NCBI GenBank assembly: GCA_965602805.1
Contig: CBFCZK010000010.1
Coordinates: 1-64,000, forward strand
Reading direction: 5' to 3'
DNA: 64,000 bases
From: Thiomicrorhabdus sp965602805
GTDB taxonomy: Bacteria > Pseudomonadota > Gammaproteobacteria > Thiomicrospirales > Thiomicrospiraceae
Numbering within the stretch: the first letter of the stretch is position 1; each line of letters begins with the position of its first letter. The notes beneath the pieces are model-generated. The model had not been told where the DNA came from. It did no database searches and saw nothing but the letters and a program-made list of their open reading frames with translations. The position numbers were made by a program, and so were the translations under genes. Below are positions 1 to 9,069 of this stretch, piece by piece.

Positions 1-43
1 GTAACCCATGTATCTGTAATAATCTGTTACCTATGTATCTGTA
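1..43. repeat. Two imperfect direct repeats at the window edge
   Basis: Positions 1-18 and 26-43 are near-identical 18-base units of the form GTWACCYATGTATCTGTA with a period of 25 bases. Short repeats of this kind are typical of insertion-sequence ends, so these may be the right end of an element lying left of the window. No transposase is visible, so the origin is inferred. Confidence 0.4.
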
Positions 44-92
44 TCACTCACACCCCGCTCAATCAATCGGCATTCCCTAAACTCACTCACTG

Positions 93-132
93 AAATCCCA
101 GAACTCGTTTCACTCAAACACCTGGGATTTTT
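93..132 (+). terminator. Rho-independent terminator of an upstream plus-strand gene
   Basis: AAATCCCAG at 93-101 pairs with CTGGGATTT at 122-130 across a 20-base loop and runs into a short T stretch. The loop is long for a terminator. It would end a transcript entering from the left. Confidence 0.5.
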
Positions 133-223
133 AATTGTTCATTTCGTTAAGGGAATTGCACTATTGCTTTCAAAGGGGACTTCTGGCGTTTATATTTAGC
201 TTCAATAAACAAACTGAGAACTC

Positions 224-235
224 ACCAGGCCTGGT
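224..235. repeat. Iterated palindrome ACCAGGCCTGGT, intergenic copy 1
   Basis: Exact 12-base palindrome in the gene-free left end. It belongs to a family of 18 exact CCAGGCCTGG cores in this window. Confidence 0.9.
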
Positions 236-546
236 CAAAGAGTAAAGCGCGATAAACAATCAAACGTGAAAACATAAGATCACGTAGAGCAGCCACCCTT
301 TTGTAAGCAATCGTCATTTCAGTTAGTGAAGGACGCGTTTAAACATTCCCTGTGTCTGAGCGGAACGCGAGTTTAGGGAATGTCAGCGGACAAGCTTAGT
401 GAAATAGAGGGCGTCAGCAGGGTTCGTTTTTTGGTTACTTTTTGCCGAACCGCAAAAAGTCACGTGAAGCCGAATAAGAAAAATGATTAAGAATTACGAA
501 GGTAAAAAGGCTTCTCAACCACATCAGAAATCAGATTAATAAACCC

Positions 547-558
547 ACCAGGCCTGGT
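547..558. repeat. Iterated palindrome, intergenic copy 2 (3' of dGTPase)
   Basis: Exact ACCAGGCCTGGT ending three bases beyond the dGTPase stop codon. It has no T tract, so it is not an obvious terminator. Confidence 0.9.
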
Positions 559-561
559 GGC

Positions 562-1944
562 TTAAAGCCTATCAAAGATGGAGCCATGCGCAGGGGTAAA
601 CAGCTTGGCGTAAAGCCTAGCGGCATAGGTATTGGTCATCCCCGCGATATAGTCTGAAATAACGCGTTGTTGGGCTTGCTCAGTTGGAGCTTGTTTATAT
701 TTTTCATAAGCGGTCGTGGTCAATAAAGCACTCGGATTGGCGCGTAAAGACTTGAACAACTCCAATACAATCAACTGACCTTTATATTCCATCTGTTTTA
801 CTTCTGGAATGGTAATGACGTTCTTATACACAAATGTTTTTAATAGCTCTAAAACCGCAGCATGCTCTGGTTTTAACTTCGCTTGATAACGCAACAGAGG
901 GTGTTCAAAATCAGTGTTCTCGTCAATGTAAATACTCTCAACCATAATGCCGACCATCTTACTGATGGCATGTTTACGGCCACGAGATGAGTGACTAAAC
1001 AGACGTGTGGTCATTTCATCATCCCACAAGGCATATTCTTGAAACAGTGGATCTTCCATGACTTCTTTTTGCCAAAGCTCACGCGCGACCATTTTCATCG
1101 CCACCGCATCTTCTAAATCATGAATACCGTAAGCAATATCATCGGCCAGCTCCATAATGGTGGTATCTAAGGCTTTATATTTGGTTTGTTTATGACAACC
1201 ATCGCACTCTGCTAACTGAGTGAATTTGGCTCTATCCGCCAAAGAGAAAGGTTCTAGCACCCAGTCAAATAAGACCTTCTCTTCTAAATAGATGCTTTTC
1301 GGTGGTGACCATCGGTTCATTTGCAGCGTTCTAAAATCATCGACTTGCTGTTCTTGTAGTTGCGCTAGGTAATTGGTATTGGATGCGGTCACATCATTGT
1401 AGATGGCAGGATATTTCATCACACCTAATGCCGTTCTGCGTGACAGATCTAAGCCATTCTCTGGGGTATATTCACCCAGCTTCGACAGAATCCTTAAGGT
1501 CTGAGCATTGCCTTCAAACCCACCGTAATGACGCATCATATAGTTTAGGGCGACTTCACCGCCATGCCCAAACGGCGGATGGCCTAAGTCATGTGCTAAA
1601 CAAATCGCTTCAATCAAATAGAAAGACGGTAACCACGCTATATAATCGGCCTCTTTATCACTCTCATCTGTGCCGACTGTAATCAGCTGTTCTACTAGTC
1701 CAGACCCAATTTGAGCGACTTCCATTGAGTGCGTGAGTCGTGTGCGATAAAAATCGGACTCGCTTAAGCCAAAAATTTGCGTCTTAGCTTGCAGTCTTCT
1801 AAAGGAGGCGGAGTGAATCACTCGAGCTCGATCTCTTTGATATACAATCCGCGCTGGACGTGCAGGCAAATCATTTAGATAATCGGTATAGCGTTGTGTC
1901 CAATTAGGTGTCTCAAGAGAGTCCATAGGTCTTTGCTCATTCAA
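562..1944 (-). CDS. dgt: dGTP triphosphohydrolase-like HD protein (anti-phage dGTPase type)
   Basis: 460 residues of the dGTPase family of HD-domain enzymes, which hydrolyse dGTP to deoxyguanosine and triphosphate in the cytoplasm. The HD metal site is visible: His72 in RLTHSMEVAQIG, His118-Asp119 in LAHDLGHPPFGHGGE, and the distal Asp in MELADDIAYG near 268. The N-terminal RDRARVIHSASFRRLQAKTQ block matches the Shewanella/Vibrio type, some members of which are reported to defend against phage by depleting dGTP. A CxxCH motif at 247-251 lies in a loop; with no signal peptide it is not a haem site. The gene stands alone, and its defence role is inferred from family resemblance only. Confidence 0.9.
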   Translation of the reverse strand: MNEQRPMDSLETPNWTQRYTDYLNDLPARPARIVYQRDRARVIHSASFRRLQAKTQIFGLSESDFYRTRLTHSMEVAQIGSGLVEQLITVGTDESDKEADYIAWLPSFYLIEAICLAHDLGHPPFGHGGEVALNYMMRHYGGFEGNAQTLRILSKLGEYTPENGLDLSRRTALGVMKYPAIYNDVTASNTNYLAQLQEQQVDDFRTLQMNRWSPPKSIYLEEKVLFDWVLEPFSLADRAKFTQLAECDGCHKQTKYKALDTTIMELADDIAYGIHDLEDAVAMKMVARELWQKEVMEDPLFQEYALWDDEMTTRLFSHSSRGRKHAISKMVGIMVESIYIDENTDFEHPLLRYQAKLKPEHAAVLELLKTFVYKNVITIPEVKQMEYKGQLIVLELFKSLRANPSALLTTTAYEKYKQAPTEQAQQRVISDYIAGMTNTYAARLYAKLFTPAHGSIFDRL

Positions 1945-2149
1945 AGTTGTGTGATTGCTGACATGATACTAAAAAACGATGATTTTGAGTGGTTTTACTT
2001 TCACTTAGACGATTAGTAACTATTCTCCAAGTAGATAAGCCTGGATATCTAGACGAAATCTGTTTTTGGCGTTATTCTAAACAAGTAGCTTTACGCTGAA
2101 TATGTGCATTCAAGTTTTATAAACGACCATAAAAACATGAGGTTGAATA

Positions 2150-2365
2150 ATGAATACAGTTAAATACGTTGTTACTCGGACAAGCGGGTCTTTTTTGTTG
2201 ATGATCACGGCATCCATGTTATTGCTTTCAGGCTGCGGCCCCTCTCCTGCTGAAGTTTGCATTGAAGAAAAGAGTTCACTTTGGAATACCAAAGCCGTGA
2301 CCAAAGCCGATAACAAACCCTACTGGGATGCGGTTAAGTTGTGCAATGAAAAACAGAAAGAGTAA
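2150..2365 (+). CDS. Small predicted lipoprotein
   Basis: 71 residues. An N-terminal hydrophobic segment (about 13-28) ends in the lipobox LLSGC, so the mature protein would be lipidated at Cys29 and is short, charged and soluble. GAGG lies upstream of the ATG at a good distance. I recognise no family. Two further cysteines in the mature part could form a disulfide. It precedes ydbH by 116 bases and may share its transcript, although the gap leaves room for a promoter. Confidence 0.65.
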   Translation: MNTVKYVVTRTSGSFLLMITASMLLLSGCGPSPAEVCIEEKSSLWNTKAVTKADNKPYWDAVKLCNEKQKE

Positions 2366-2481
2366 TGCCAATCTAACCTGCCTATTAGTTTTAGTATAAA
2401 TTTTAGTATAAAACCTCCTATATAAATCCTAGGGAAATCGCTTCTCTAGGAAACTCCCTCCCATAACCTGAGAAACAAACG

Positions 2482-5451
2482 ATGCGTTGGATAAAAAGAC
2501 TTAGCCTTATTTTCCTAGTCACATTGCTACTTCTCATAGCGGGTGTTTCTTTCACCCTGTCTCAAAAACTTAAACAAGCTGAGATCACCAATCTTAGCGG
2601 GTCATTTAGTCACCTGGATTTAACCTCTCTCGAATTAGAAAAGCTTAGTGCAACTTACCAGCAACAACAGCATATTAAATTAGAGAAGCTGAAAATCCAC
2701 TGGACAGAGGTCGATACTTGGTTTGATCCCGCTTTTCAAATCACAACATTAACCATTGAAAACGTACACCTGCAATTGAGTTCTCAGACGCTCATTGAGG
2801 ATCAAACACCTATCGTAGAGACTTCCGCAGATTTTTCTTGGCCTAAAACGGCAGAAGCCTGGCAAACCGATACATTTTTAAGTGAGCGATTTGCATGGCT
2901 AGCCTTACTGCCTAAAACCGCAGAGATTAAACATTTAACAGTAAGCCGTGATTGTCCCGCAGGTTTATGTACATTGAGTGGACAACTCAGCGCATCAATC
3001 GAAAACAGCTCGCAAACCACGCCATTACATCTAAGCATTAAGGGTTCTTTAGCGAATCCTGACTTACCTGAAAGTGAACTGTCGATTCAATTGAAAGCCG
3101 CTTTAACCCCAGAGAATTTACCGAGCCTACAGCTACAAGCATCCTTAGACAAGAGTCTCAATTTAACACTGAATAATCATCTCACGGCTGACAACCAACT
3201 CTCTAGCAAACTATCGTTATCGGGCATAGCGCCTAATCCAATTTGGTTCAAAACCCTTGAAGCCTGGTCTGGATTCAGTTTATCTGAGGCCGCGTTGTTA
3301 CAACTGCAACAACAGGCCTTAACGCCCGTTAAAATAGAGGCCAGCAATAATATGCCTTTGGCTTCCGTAGACCTACTCATTCAACAGTTAATGGCGCTCC
3401 CTTCTAAAACAGAGCTTCTCCAAGAAGAAGAACAGTCGCCCATCACTATTCCGACTGAACTCCTCTCAAAAATATCCACGCAATTAGAGCTGACGATTGA
3501 ATTGCCGAAACCCACGCCGGTTCCTGCAGTCGGTTTGCTACAAGGTCTACTCAAAGCCAAGCTAGAACTGCAACAAGGGAAATTACAGGATTATCAACTG
3601 CAAACAAGCGGAACCCTCTCCAAACACTCTACCACTGAAAAGCTACAGGCGATTAAGTCTATTAAAGGCCTTGAGATTGCTGAAATTGGCTTCGAATTGA
3701 ACAGTCAGAGTGACTCTAAGGAAACTACTTCTGCCACCTCTGCTACCTTAGCCAACATCCCCTTTGAACTGACCTTAAACTCGGTTTCGCCCTCAACGAA
3801 TAAGAGGAAATTCCGATTGTTTGCCCAAGGTGAACTGGATTTTGAAGAAAAGCCTACGCTTGTTTTGCACAACGGTTTATTGAGCTTGCAACAACCCTTG
3901 TTAAGAATTCAGCCCAATGCCGATAAAATCCAATATCGCTTCAGCAACCTTAAAGCAGACATTCCTTTTACAGCGGACTACCGTAATAAATCCTTAAAAG
4001 TCATGACCGCCAAGGCGGTTATTAAAGGCAATTTACAAGTGCTTGAACCAGGCAAGCCAAGTAACCCAATGGCAAAACTCAACCAATCTAGCCTGCAATT
4101 AAAGTCACTTAGCTTTAACTTAAAACACGATGATTCAATACAACTCACTACGCCAATCACATGGTCACTCTCTAGCAAGCAAGCGACCCTTAAAACTCAA
4201 CTGAGTAGCCCTCAGTTAAAGGCTAAAAACTTGCAGGTCAGCCTAAACGGTCTGCAAATCAGCGGTTCCAATAATGCAAAAACCTCTACTCCTCTACAAA
4301 TCAAAGCTAACTACAGTGTGACCACGCCACGCTTAGAACAATCTCAACTCTTGCCACAATTTTGGGCGGCAAAGGGTTCTGCTTCAGGAAACCTGAACAA
4401 CCTTACCTTTTCAGGGCGCGTCAGCAATGCTGCTGAATTCAATATTCAACACAATAGTCGTTGGAAAAACCAGGTGCTTTCTAGCGATTGGACACTAGAC
4501 CCCCTGTTTTTTCTGGCCAGTAATCCACTGAAAAAAACCTTCACCTTGTGGCCTACTGAACTCACGTTAGCCAGTGGCCAGCTGGCGTTAAAAGGGCAAG
4601 TTAAATTCAATACCAAGGCTTTAAAAGATCCACTTTCGGCCTTGTCTGGCACAATCAATGCCGAGATGAAACAAGTCAGTGGTCTTTATCAACAAACCGC
4701 TTTCAGCCAAATAAGCACGGTAACAGCTCTGAATTTAAGCAATAAGCAGTTTAAGATAACGTTGCCTACCTTAAAGATCACCCAGGTAACTCATGGTCTC
4801 ATTGCCGGCCCGATTGAAATATCCGCTCAATATCAAGGCGCAATCGACAATCCTAAACAAGGATTACTCAATATTGAAAGGCTACAAAGTGGACTTTTTA
4901 ATGGCCAGGCCTGGTTAAAACCGCAAACCATTGATCTGTCTAAAGGATTTAAAACCCAACTGTACCTAAAAGATGCTGAAATTGAAGAGTTGTTAAAGCA
5001 ACATCCCACGAGCGATTTAACAGGCAGAGGATTAGTAGATGGCACCTTGCCGCTGGAAATTTATTTAACCACCGAGCCAGCCATCTTTTTGATTCAACAA
5101 GGCCAAGTCTCCTCTCAGGCGAGTGGTGGCTTATTAAAATACCAACCCGCTGCCAAATCGGGGATCGGCAAAAGCAACCAAAGCATGCAACTGGTTTTGG
5201 ATGTATTAGATGATTTTCACTACACGTTATTACAAAGCAGTGTCAGCATTGGCGAAGATAAAAAACTCATTCTTGGATTAAAGCTAAATGGTCGAAATCC
5301 AAAGGTAGAAAAAGGCCGAGCTGTTAATTTAAATATCAATCTTGAGGAGGATTTACCCTCTTTGATTACCAGTATGCAAATTACCAATCAGGTCAGTGAA
5401 ACCATTAAAAGACGCGTTCAGGAAAAAGTTCAACAGCAGACAGCGCCATGA
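2482..5451 (+). CDS. ydbH: YdbH-like intermembrane bridge protein
   Basis: 989 residues with one N-terminal membrane anchor (about 6-27) followed by a very long, beta-rich, AsmA-like periplasmic region. The C-terminal part, from about residue 880, resembles the YdbH family domain. In E. coli YdbH, TamB and YhdP are paralogous tube proteins thought to carry phospholipids from the inner to the outer membrane. The identification rests on architecture and on the following ynbE and ydbL genes, which are its conserved partners. It is longer than E. coli YdbH (about 880 residues). One copy of the iterated palindrome lies in frame at 4905-4914, encoding Gln-Ala-Trp. Confidence 0.8.
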   Translation: MRWIKRLSLIFLVTLLLLIAGVSFTLSQKLKQAEITNLSGSFSHLDLTSLELEKLSATYQQQQHIKLEKLKIHWTEVDTWFDPAFQITTLTIENVHLQLSSQTLIEDQTPIVETSADFSWPKTAEAWQTDTFLSERFAWLALLPKTAEIKHLTVSRDCPAGLCTLSGQLSASIENSSQTTPLHLSIKGSLANPDLPESELSIQLKAALTPENLPSLQLQASLDKSLNLTLNNHLTADNQLSSKLSLSGIAPNPIWFKTLEAWSGFSLSEAALLQLQQQALTPVKIEASNNMPLASVDLLIQQLMALPSKTELLQEEEQSPITIPTELLSKISTQLELTIELPKPTPVPAVGLLQGLLKAKLELQQGKLQDYQLQTSGTLSKHSTTEKLQAIKSIKGLEIAEIGFELNSQSDSKETTSATSATLANIPFELTLNSVSPSTNKRKFRLFAQGELDFEEKPTLVLHNGLLSLQQPLLRIQPNADKIQYRFSNLKADIPFTADYRNKSLKVMTAKAVIKGNLQVLEPGKPSNPMAKLNQSSLQLKSLSFNLKHDDSIQLTTPITWSLSSKQATLKTQLSSPQLKAKNLQVSLNGLQISGSNNAKTSTPLQIKANYSVTTPRLEQSQLLPQFWAAKGSASGNLNNLTFSGRVSNAAEFNIQHNSRWKNQVLSSDWTLDPLFFLASNPLKKTFTLWPTELTLASGQLALKGQVKFNTKALKDPLSALSGTINAEMKQVSGLYQQTAFSQISTVTALNLSNKQFKITLPTLKITQVTHGLIAGPIEISAQYQGAIDNPKQGLLNIERLQSGLFNGQAWLKPQTIDLSKGFKTQLYLKDAEIEELLKQHPTSDLTGRGLVDGTLPLEIYLTTEPAIFLIQQGQVSSQASGGLLKYQPAAKSGIGKSNQSMQLVLDVLDDFHYTLLQSSVSIGEDKKLILGLKLNGRNPKVEKGRAVNLNINLEEDLPSLITSMQITNQVSETIKRRVQEKVQQQTAP
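4905..4914. repeat. Iterated palindrome inside ydbH
   Basis: Exact CCAGGCCTGG read as Gln-Ala-Trp in the ydbH frame. Confidence 0.9.
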
Positions 5452-5739
5452 CAATAAACAACGGGAGGCTCTGTGCTTACCGAAAGTTTGCCAAAGGTTT
5501 GCATCAAAATTAAATCGATATTGAATCAAACCTTAAGCAATCATGGCTCTATGTGATTGATTGCTTGAAATCACCTATTAAGCACGACTTAAACACTTCC
5601 CAATCGCTAAACCGCTTTAAGTTTCTGCTACACTAAACTTATGACGCGTGTAGTGGTCTCTTTGAATGTTTTCCAAATTTACTTAAATGCCCTTGTTTAC
5701 TTAAACACCCAAGCGCGTTTTACCATAGGAGTTTGAAAT
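5452..5739. other. Intergenic gap between ydbH and ynbE
   Basis: No coding sequence seen. A stem-loop AAGCAATCA (5535-5543) / TGATTGCTT (5558-5566) lacks a T tract. The gap is long for an operon, so ynbE-ydbL may have its own promoter. Confidence 0.4.
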
Positions 5740-5943
5740 ATGGTTTTATTAAACACCTTCAGCAAAGCAGTGCTTTTGGTGGGCTTGCTCGGTGCCATTT
5801 CGGCCTGTACGCCCTCCGTTCAAGTTGCCTTGCCCAATGAACCGATCAATATCAATCTAAACGTTAAAATTCAGCATGAAATTTTAATTAAAGTTGATAA
5901 ACAACTTGATGCTATGTTCAGCGAATCTAGCGGCTTATTCTAA
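5740..5943 (+). CDS. ynbE: YnbE-family outer-membrane lipoprotein
   Basis: 67 residues: a signal segment ending in ISAC (lipidation Cys23), then a short Asn/Val-rich stretch typical of YnbE. In E. coli YnbE is the outer-membrane lipoprotein partner that binds the C-terminus of YdbH. An AGGAG sequence precedes the ATG. It sits between ydbH and ydbL, the conserved gene order, and the ydbL start follows after 24 bases. Confidence 0.85.
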   Translation: MVLLNTFSKAVLLVGLLGAISACTPSVQVALPNEPININLNVKIQHEILIKVDKQLDAMFSESSGLF

Positions 5944-5967
5944 AAATTGACGATAAGGATTAAAACA

Positions 5968-6318
5968 ATGACTTTTAAAAAAATACTCCAGCCTTTTTTC
6001 TTTATTTTGATTTTTGCCTTTTCGGTGAATGCTTATGCCATGACGCTACAACAGGCAATGGGGCAACTCGGCAGCTATAAGTCTCAAGGTTTAGTCGGGG
6101 AACAACCAAATGGTTATCTCGGTACCGTTAAAAATCAAAATGAGGCCAGCCAACTGGTACAACTGATTAATAACGCCAGAAAGGCTCAATACCAAAAAAT
6201 GGCCAATGCCAATAAAATCTCCATTCAAGAGATTGAAGCCTTGGCGGGCAAAAAGGCTCTAGCAAAAACCCATTCCGGTCACTACATACAAGTAAATGGT
6301 CGCTGGGTCAAAAAATAA
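5968..6318 (+). CDS. ydbL: YdbL-family periplasmic protein (DUF1318)
   Basis: 116 residues. I chose the ATG at 5968, preceded by AAGGA at 9 bases, over an in-frame TTG at 5947, because it starts directly at the signal peptide (MTFKK... to ...NAYA). The mature protein has the DUF1318 pattern: a Gln/Gly-rich start, a central NxARKxxYxxxA helix and a basic C-terminus ending in VNGRWVKK. In E. coli YdbL modulates the YdbH-YnbE bridge. Confidence 0.85.
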   Translation: MTFKKILQPFFFILIFAFSVNAYAMTLQQAMGQLGSYKSQGLVGEQPNGYLGTVKNQNEASQLVQLINNARKAQYQKMANANKISIQEIEALAGKKALAKTHSGHYIQVNGRWVKK

Positions 6319-6457
6319 CTATTTCTGTTATAAACTTCTGTATAAGCCTTTACGCTTCTGTGTAAAGGTTTACCTCTTTTTAAAATCTGTATTGAATCCT
6401 CTAACGCATCTGTTACCATTCCATTAGTACCTAGTAAAAATACGCTGGAGAGCAAGC

Positions 6458-8797
6458 ATGAAAGCCTTAACGTTAATCTTAAAAATTGTCGCCGGTCTGG
6501 TGGCTGTCATTGTGATTGCTATCGGAGTCATTGCCGTCACTGTCGATCCAAATGATTATCGTGATGAAATCACGGATGTGGTCAAAAAAGAGACCGGACG
6601 TGACTTACAAATTGAAACGATGAGCCTCTCCTTCTTCCCGCATCTAGGTCTTAGCTTAGAAAACACGTCTATAAGTAATGCCGCTGGATTCAGTGAGCAA
6701 GCCTTCTTAAAGATTGATAAGGTACAAGTCGGCGCGGCCATTTTGCCTTTGCTTAGCCAAAACCTAGAAATCGATACTCTGACGTTACACGGCCTAAATC
6801 TAAATCTCGAAAAAAATGCAGAGGGCATGAGTAACTGGGACGACTTAATTAAAAAAGACGGTGAAGTCAAAACCGAAGAAAAAGCAGAAGATGCGGCCAA
6901 CCCTATGGATAAATTGGCCGCGCTTAACTTTGGCGGGATTGATATTCAAAATGGTCAGGTGCATTGGAACGATCAACAAGCCCAACAGACGGTTGACCTG
7001 AAAATCACTGAACTCTCAACTGGTGCGATTACTTTTGGTGAGTTTTTTAATATCGCTTTATCCGCAGAAACCACCGTTGCCAAGCCCGAACTTCAATCAC
7101 AGTTAGTGTTAAGCATTGAAGCCAAGCTTGAAAAAAACGGTTCTTATGCGCTGCGTAATCTAGCACTGAAAAGCACTACGCAAGGTGCGGGTATCCCAGT
7201 TGACAAAGCAACCGCTGAACTCTCTATTCCTACGCTAGCGTTAGCCATGGAAAATGGCCAGCTGTCACTGCCTACTCTAAGCCTCTCTTACGATGTGATT
7301 GGCGGCAAAGAATTCCCGATGCAGACCATCCAAGGCGAGTTGATGCTCAAAGACTTTAGCGGTGACTTAAGCGCGCAACAATTCAAAGCCCAACAGCTTT
7401 CGGTCAAGACCGCATTAACCGGTGATTCGTTACCCGGTGGTAAAGCGCAAATCAACCTATCGACTCAACCAACCATCGATCTGACTGCGCAAACAGCCAA
7501 TCTAGAAAAGCTGTCTTTAAGTGCAATGGATGTTGTCGCTAAAGGCTCTGTTAAAGCCACGCAAATTACGACCGATGCTCTGGTCGATGCCAAGCTGGAT
7601 ATTGCGGAAACGAACCTACGCGCCCTTTTAAAACAGTTGGAAATTGCTCTACCTGAAATGGCGGATGCAAAAACCTTAACCAAGTTCGCGGCCTCTTTAG
7701 GCGTTCACTTTAACGCCAAAACACAAGCCGTGAGCGTGAAACAACTTAAAGTCACATTAGATGACACTCTATTAAGCGGTAATGCCTCGGTCAGTCAATT
7801 TGACGCGCCCAATATTCGTTATGATTTGGCCTTAACTAAAATTGACTTAAATCGTTATTTGCCACCGAAAAAAGAGGTTGTAGAGCCTGAAAGCACGACA
7901 CCGGTTGCCGAAACTGATATCCCACTACCGACAGAGTTATTGCGAAAACTGACCATTAACGGGACTTTCAAAGCAGGTGCGGTCACTTTTGATAAACTTC
8001 TGCCTAAAAATATCGTCTTAACGGTTAAAGGCAGTAAAGGTAAAATCAATGCCAATCCAATTCGTGCTGATATTTTCAAAACCCGCATTAATGCTCAGGC
8101 TAGTTTAGATGTCCGTGGTAAAACACCAAAATACAGCTTTAAAACTGATGCTAAAAAAGTCCCGGTTGGCGATGTATTGATGGCCTTTACTGGGAAAGAC
8201 CAGATGAGCGGTACAGGTGCTGTGAATGCCAATATCACAACCGCCGGTAGTCGCATTTCACACTTCAAGCAAAACTTGAACGGTACGGCGGCTGTTAACT
8301 TAGAAGATGGCGCAATCAAAGGCTTTAACTTGGCGCAATCGATTCGTGAAGCCAAAGCTAAAATGAGTGGCACGACCGCGCCTGCTGCCGAAGGTGATTT
8401 ACAAACTGACTTTAGCTCATTGATTGCCAAAGTTAGCATTAAAAAAGGTATTGTCACCACCACCAAACTGCTTGCGCAAGCACCTTACATGCGCATCACT
8501 GGCTCTGGTACGGTTGATCTGCCTAAAAAATCTTTAAACTACCTGGTGAAAACAAAAATAGTCGGTTCTGACAAAGGCCAAGGCGGTGAAGATCTTAAAG
8601 AGCTGAATGGCCTAACCATTCCCGTCAAACTAAAAGGCGACTGGACTAGCCCAAGTGTTTCACTGGATCTGAACTCTTTGCTAGAACAGAAAGCCACCGC
8701 TGAAATTGAGAAGAAAAAAGACGAAGTCATCGAAAAGACTAAAAAGAAAGTTGAAGAACAGCTTAAAGACACTTTATTTAAAGGCTTTAAGTTCTAG
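6458..8797 (+). CDS. AsmA-family protein
   Basis: 779 residues with an N-terminal membrane anchor (about 5-28), then the AsmA signature: a VDPNDYR region, TGRDLQIE and LSFFPHLGLSLENTSISN, with a second AsmA domain toward the C-terminus. AsmA proteins are inner-membrane-anchored periplasmic tubes involved in envelope lipid homeostasis. The last 35 residues are a Lys/Glu-rich helix. GGAG lies 8 bases before the ATG. It follows the ydbH-ynbE-ydbL set on the same strand, so two different lipid-tube proteins are neighbours here. Confidence 0.85.
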   Translation: MKALTLILKIVAGLVAVIVIAIGVIAVTVDPNDYRDEITDVVKKETGRDLQIETMSLSFFPHLGLSLENTSISNAAGFSEQAFLKIDKVQVGAAILPLLSQNLEIDTLTLHGLNLNLEKNAEGMSNWDDLIKKDGEVKTEEKAEDAANPMDKLAALNFGGIDIQNGQVHWNDQQAQQTVDLKITELSTGAITFGEFFNIALSAETTVAKPELQSQLVLSIEAKLEKNGSYALRNLALKSTTQGAGIPVDKATAELSIPTLALAMENGQLSLPTLSLSYDVIGGKEFPMQTIQGELMLKDFSGDLSAQQFKAQQLSVKTALTGDSLPGGKAQINLSTQPTIDLTAQTANLEKLSLSAMDVVAKGSVKATQITTDALVDAKLDIAETNLRALLKQLEIALPEMADAKTLTKFAASLGVHFNAKTQAVSVKQLKVTLDDTLLSGNASVSQFDAPNIRYDLALTKIDLNRYLPPKKEVVEPESTTPVAETDIPLPTELLRKLTINGTFKAGAVTFDKLLPKNIVLTVKGSKGKINANPIRADIFKTRINAQASLDVRGKTPKYSFKTDAKKVPVGDVLMAFTGKDQMSGTGAVNANITTAGSRISHFKQNLNGTAAVNLEDGAIKGFNLAQSIREAKAKMSGTTAPAAEGDLQTDFSSLIAKVSIKKGIVTTTKLLAQAPYMRITGSGTVDLPKKSLNYLVKTKIVGSDKGQGGEDLKELNGLTIPVKLKGDWTSPSVSLDLNSLLEQKATAEIEKKKDEVIEKTKKKVEEQLKDTLFKGFKF

Positions 8798-8885
8798 TTA
8801 AAGTTCTAAAACGTCACATTTAAGAATTCAAACTTTAAAACTAGGCCTGGTGAAACGGTTTAAATCAACATTAAAATCACCATTC

Positions 8886-8922
8886 AAGCCTATTTAATCA
8901 TTTCGATTAGATAGGCTTTTTT
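8886..8922 (+). terminator. Terminator after the AsmA-family gene
   Basis: AAGCCTAT (8886-8893) pairs with ATAGGCTT (8911-8918), with TAATC/GATTA extending the stem inward, followed by a run of six Ts. It lies 88 bases past the stop codon. A near-match to the iterated palindrome (CTAGGCCTGG) sits just before it at 8841. Confidence 0.8.
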
Positions 8923-9069
8923 ATGCCCTTAATGAAATCATCCACGCTGGAGTTACCCCTCTTTCTATGCCAATTTTGAAACCCTTTAATGTCGATATGC
9001 GTGTTCATTTGAACGTTAAATTTGTATACTCAATAGTCACCAAGCGTTAATAGAAGAGTCTCAATCAAT

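Larger units (their letters stand above)
70..490. repeat. Gene-free region with nested inverted repeats
   Basis: CATTCCCTAAACTC near 71-84 is the reverse complement of bases 369-382. ACATTCCCT (343-351) also pairs with AGGGAATGT (375-383), and ACTTTTTGC (437-445) pairs with GCAAAAAGT (452-460). A 36-codon reading frame (380-490) crosses the last hairpin but has no convincing ribosome-binding site. The region looks like a repetitive intergenic element and not a gene. Confidence 0.45.

Noticed and set aside
380..490. 36-codon frame in the left-edge repeat region
   Set aside because: No ribosome-binding site, and it is crossed by a perfect hairpin. More likely repetitive non-coding DNA.
1302..1316. 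Possible c-type haem site (CxxCH) in the dGTPase, residues about 247-251
   Set aside because: The protein has no signal peptide and the motif lies in a variable loop of a cytoplasmic enzyme.
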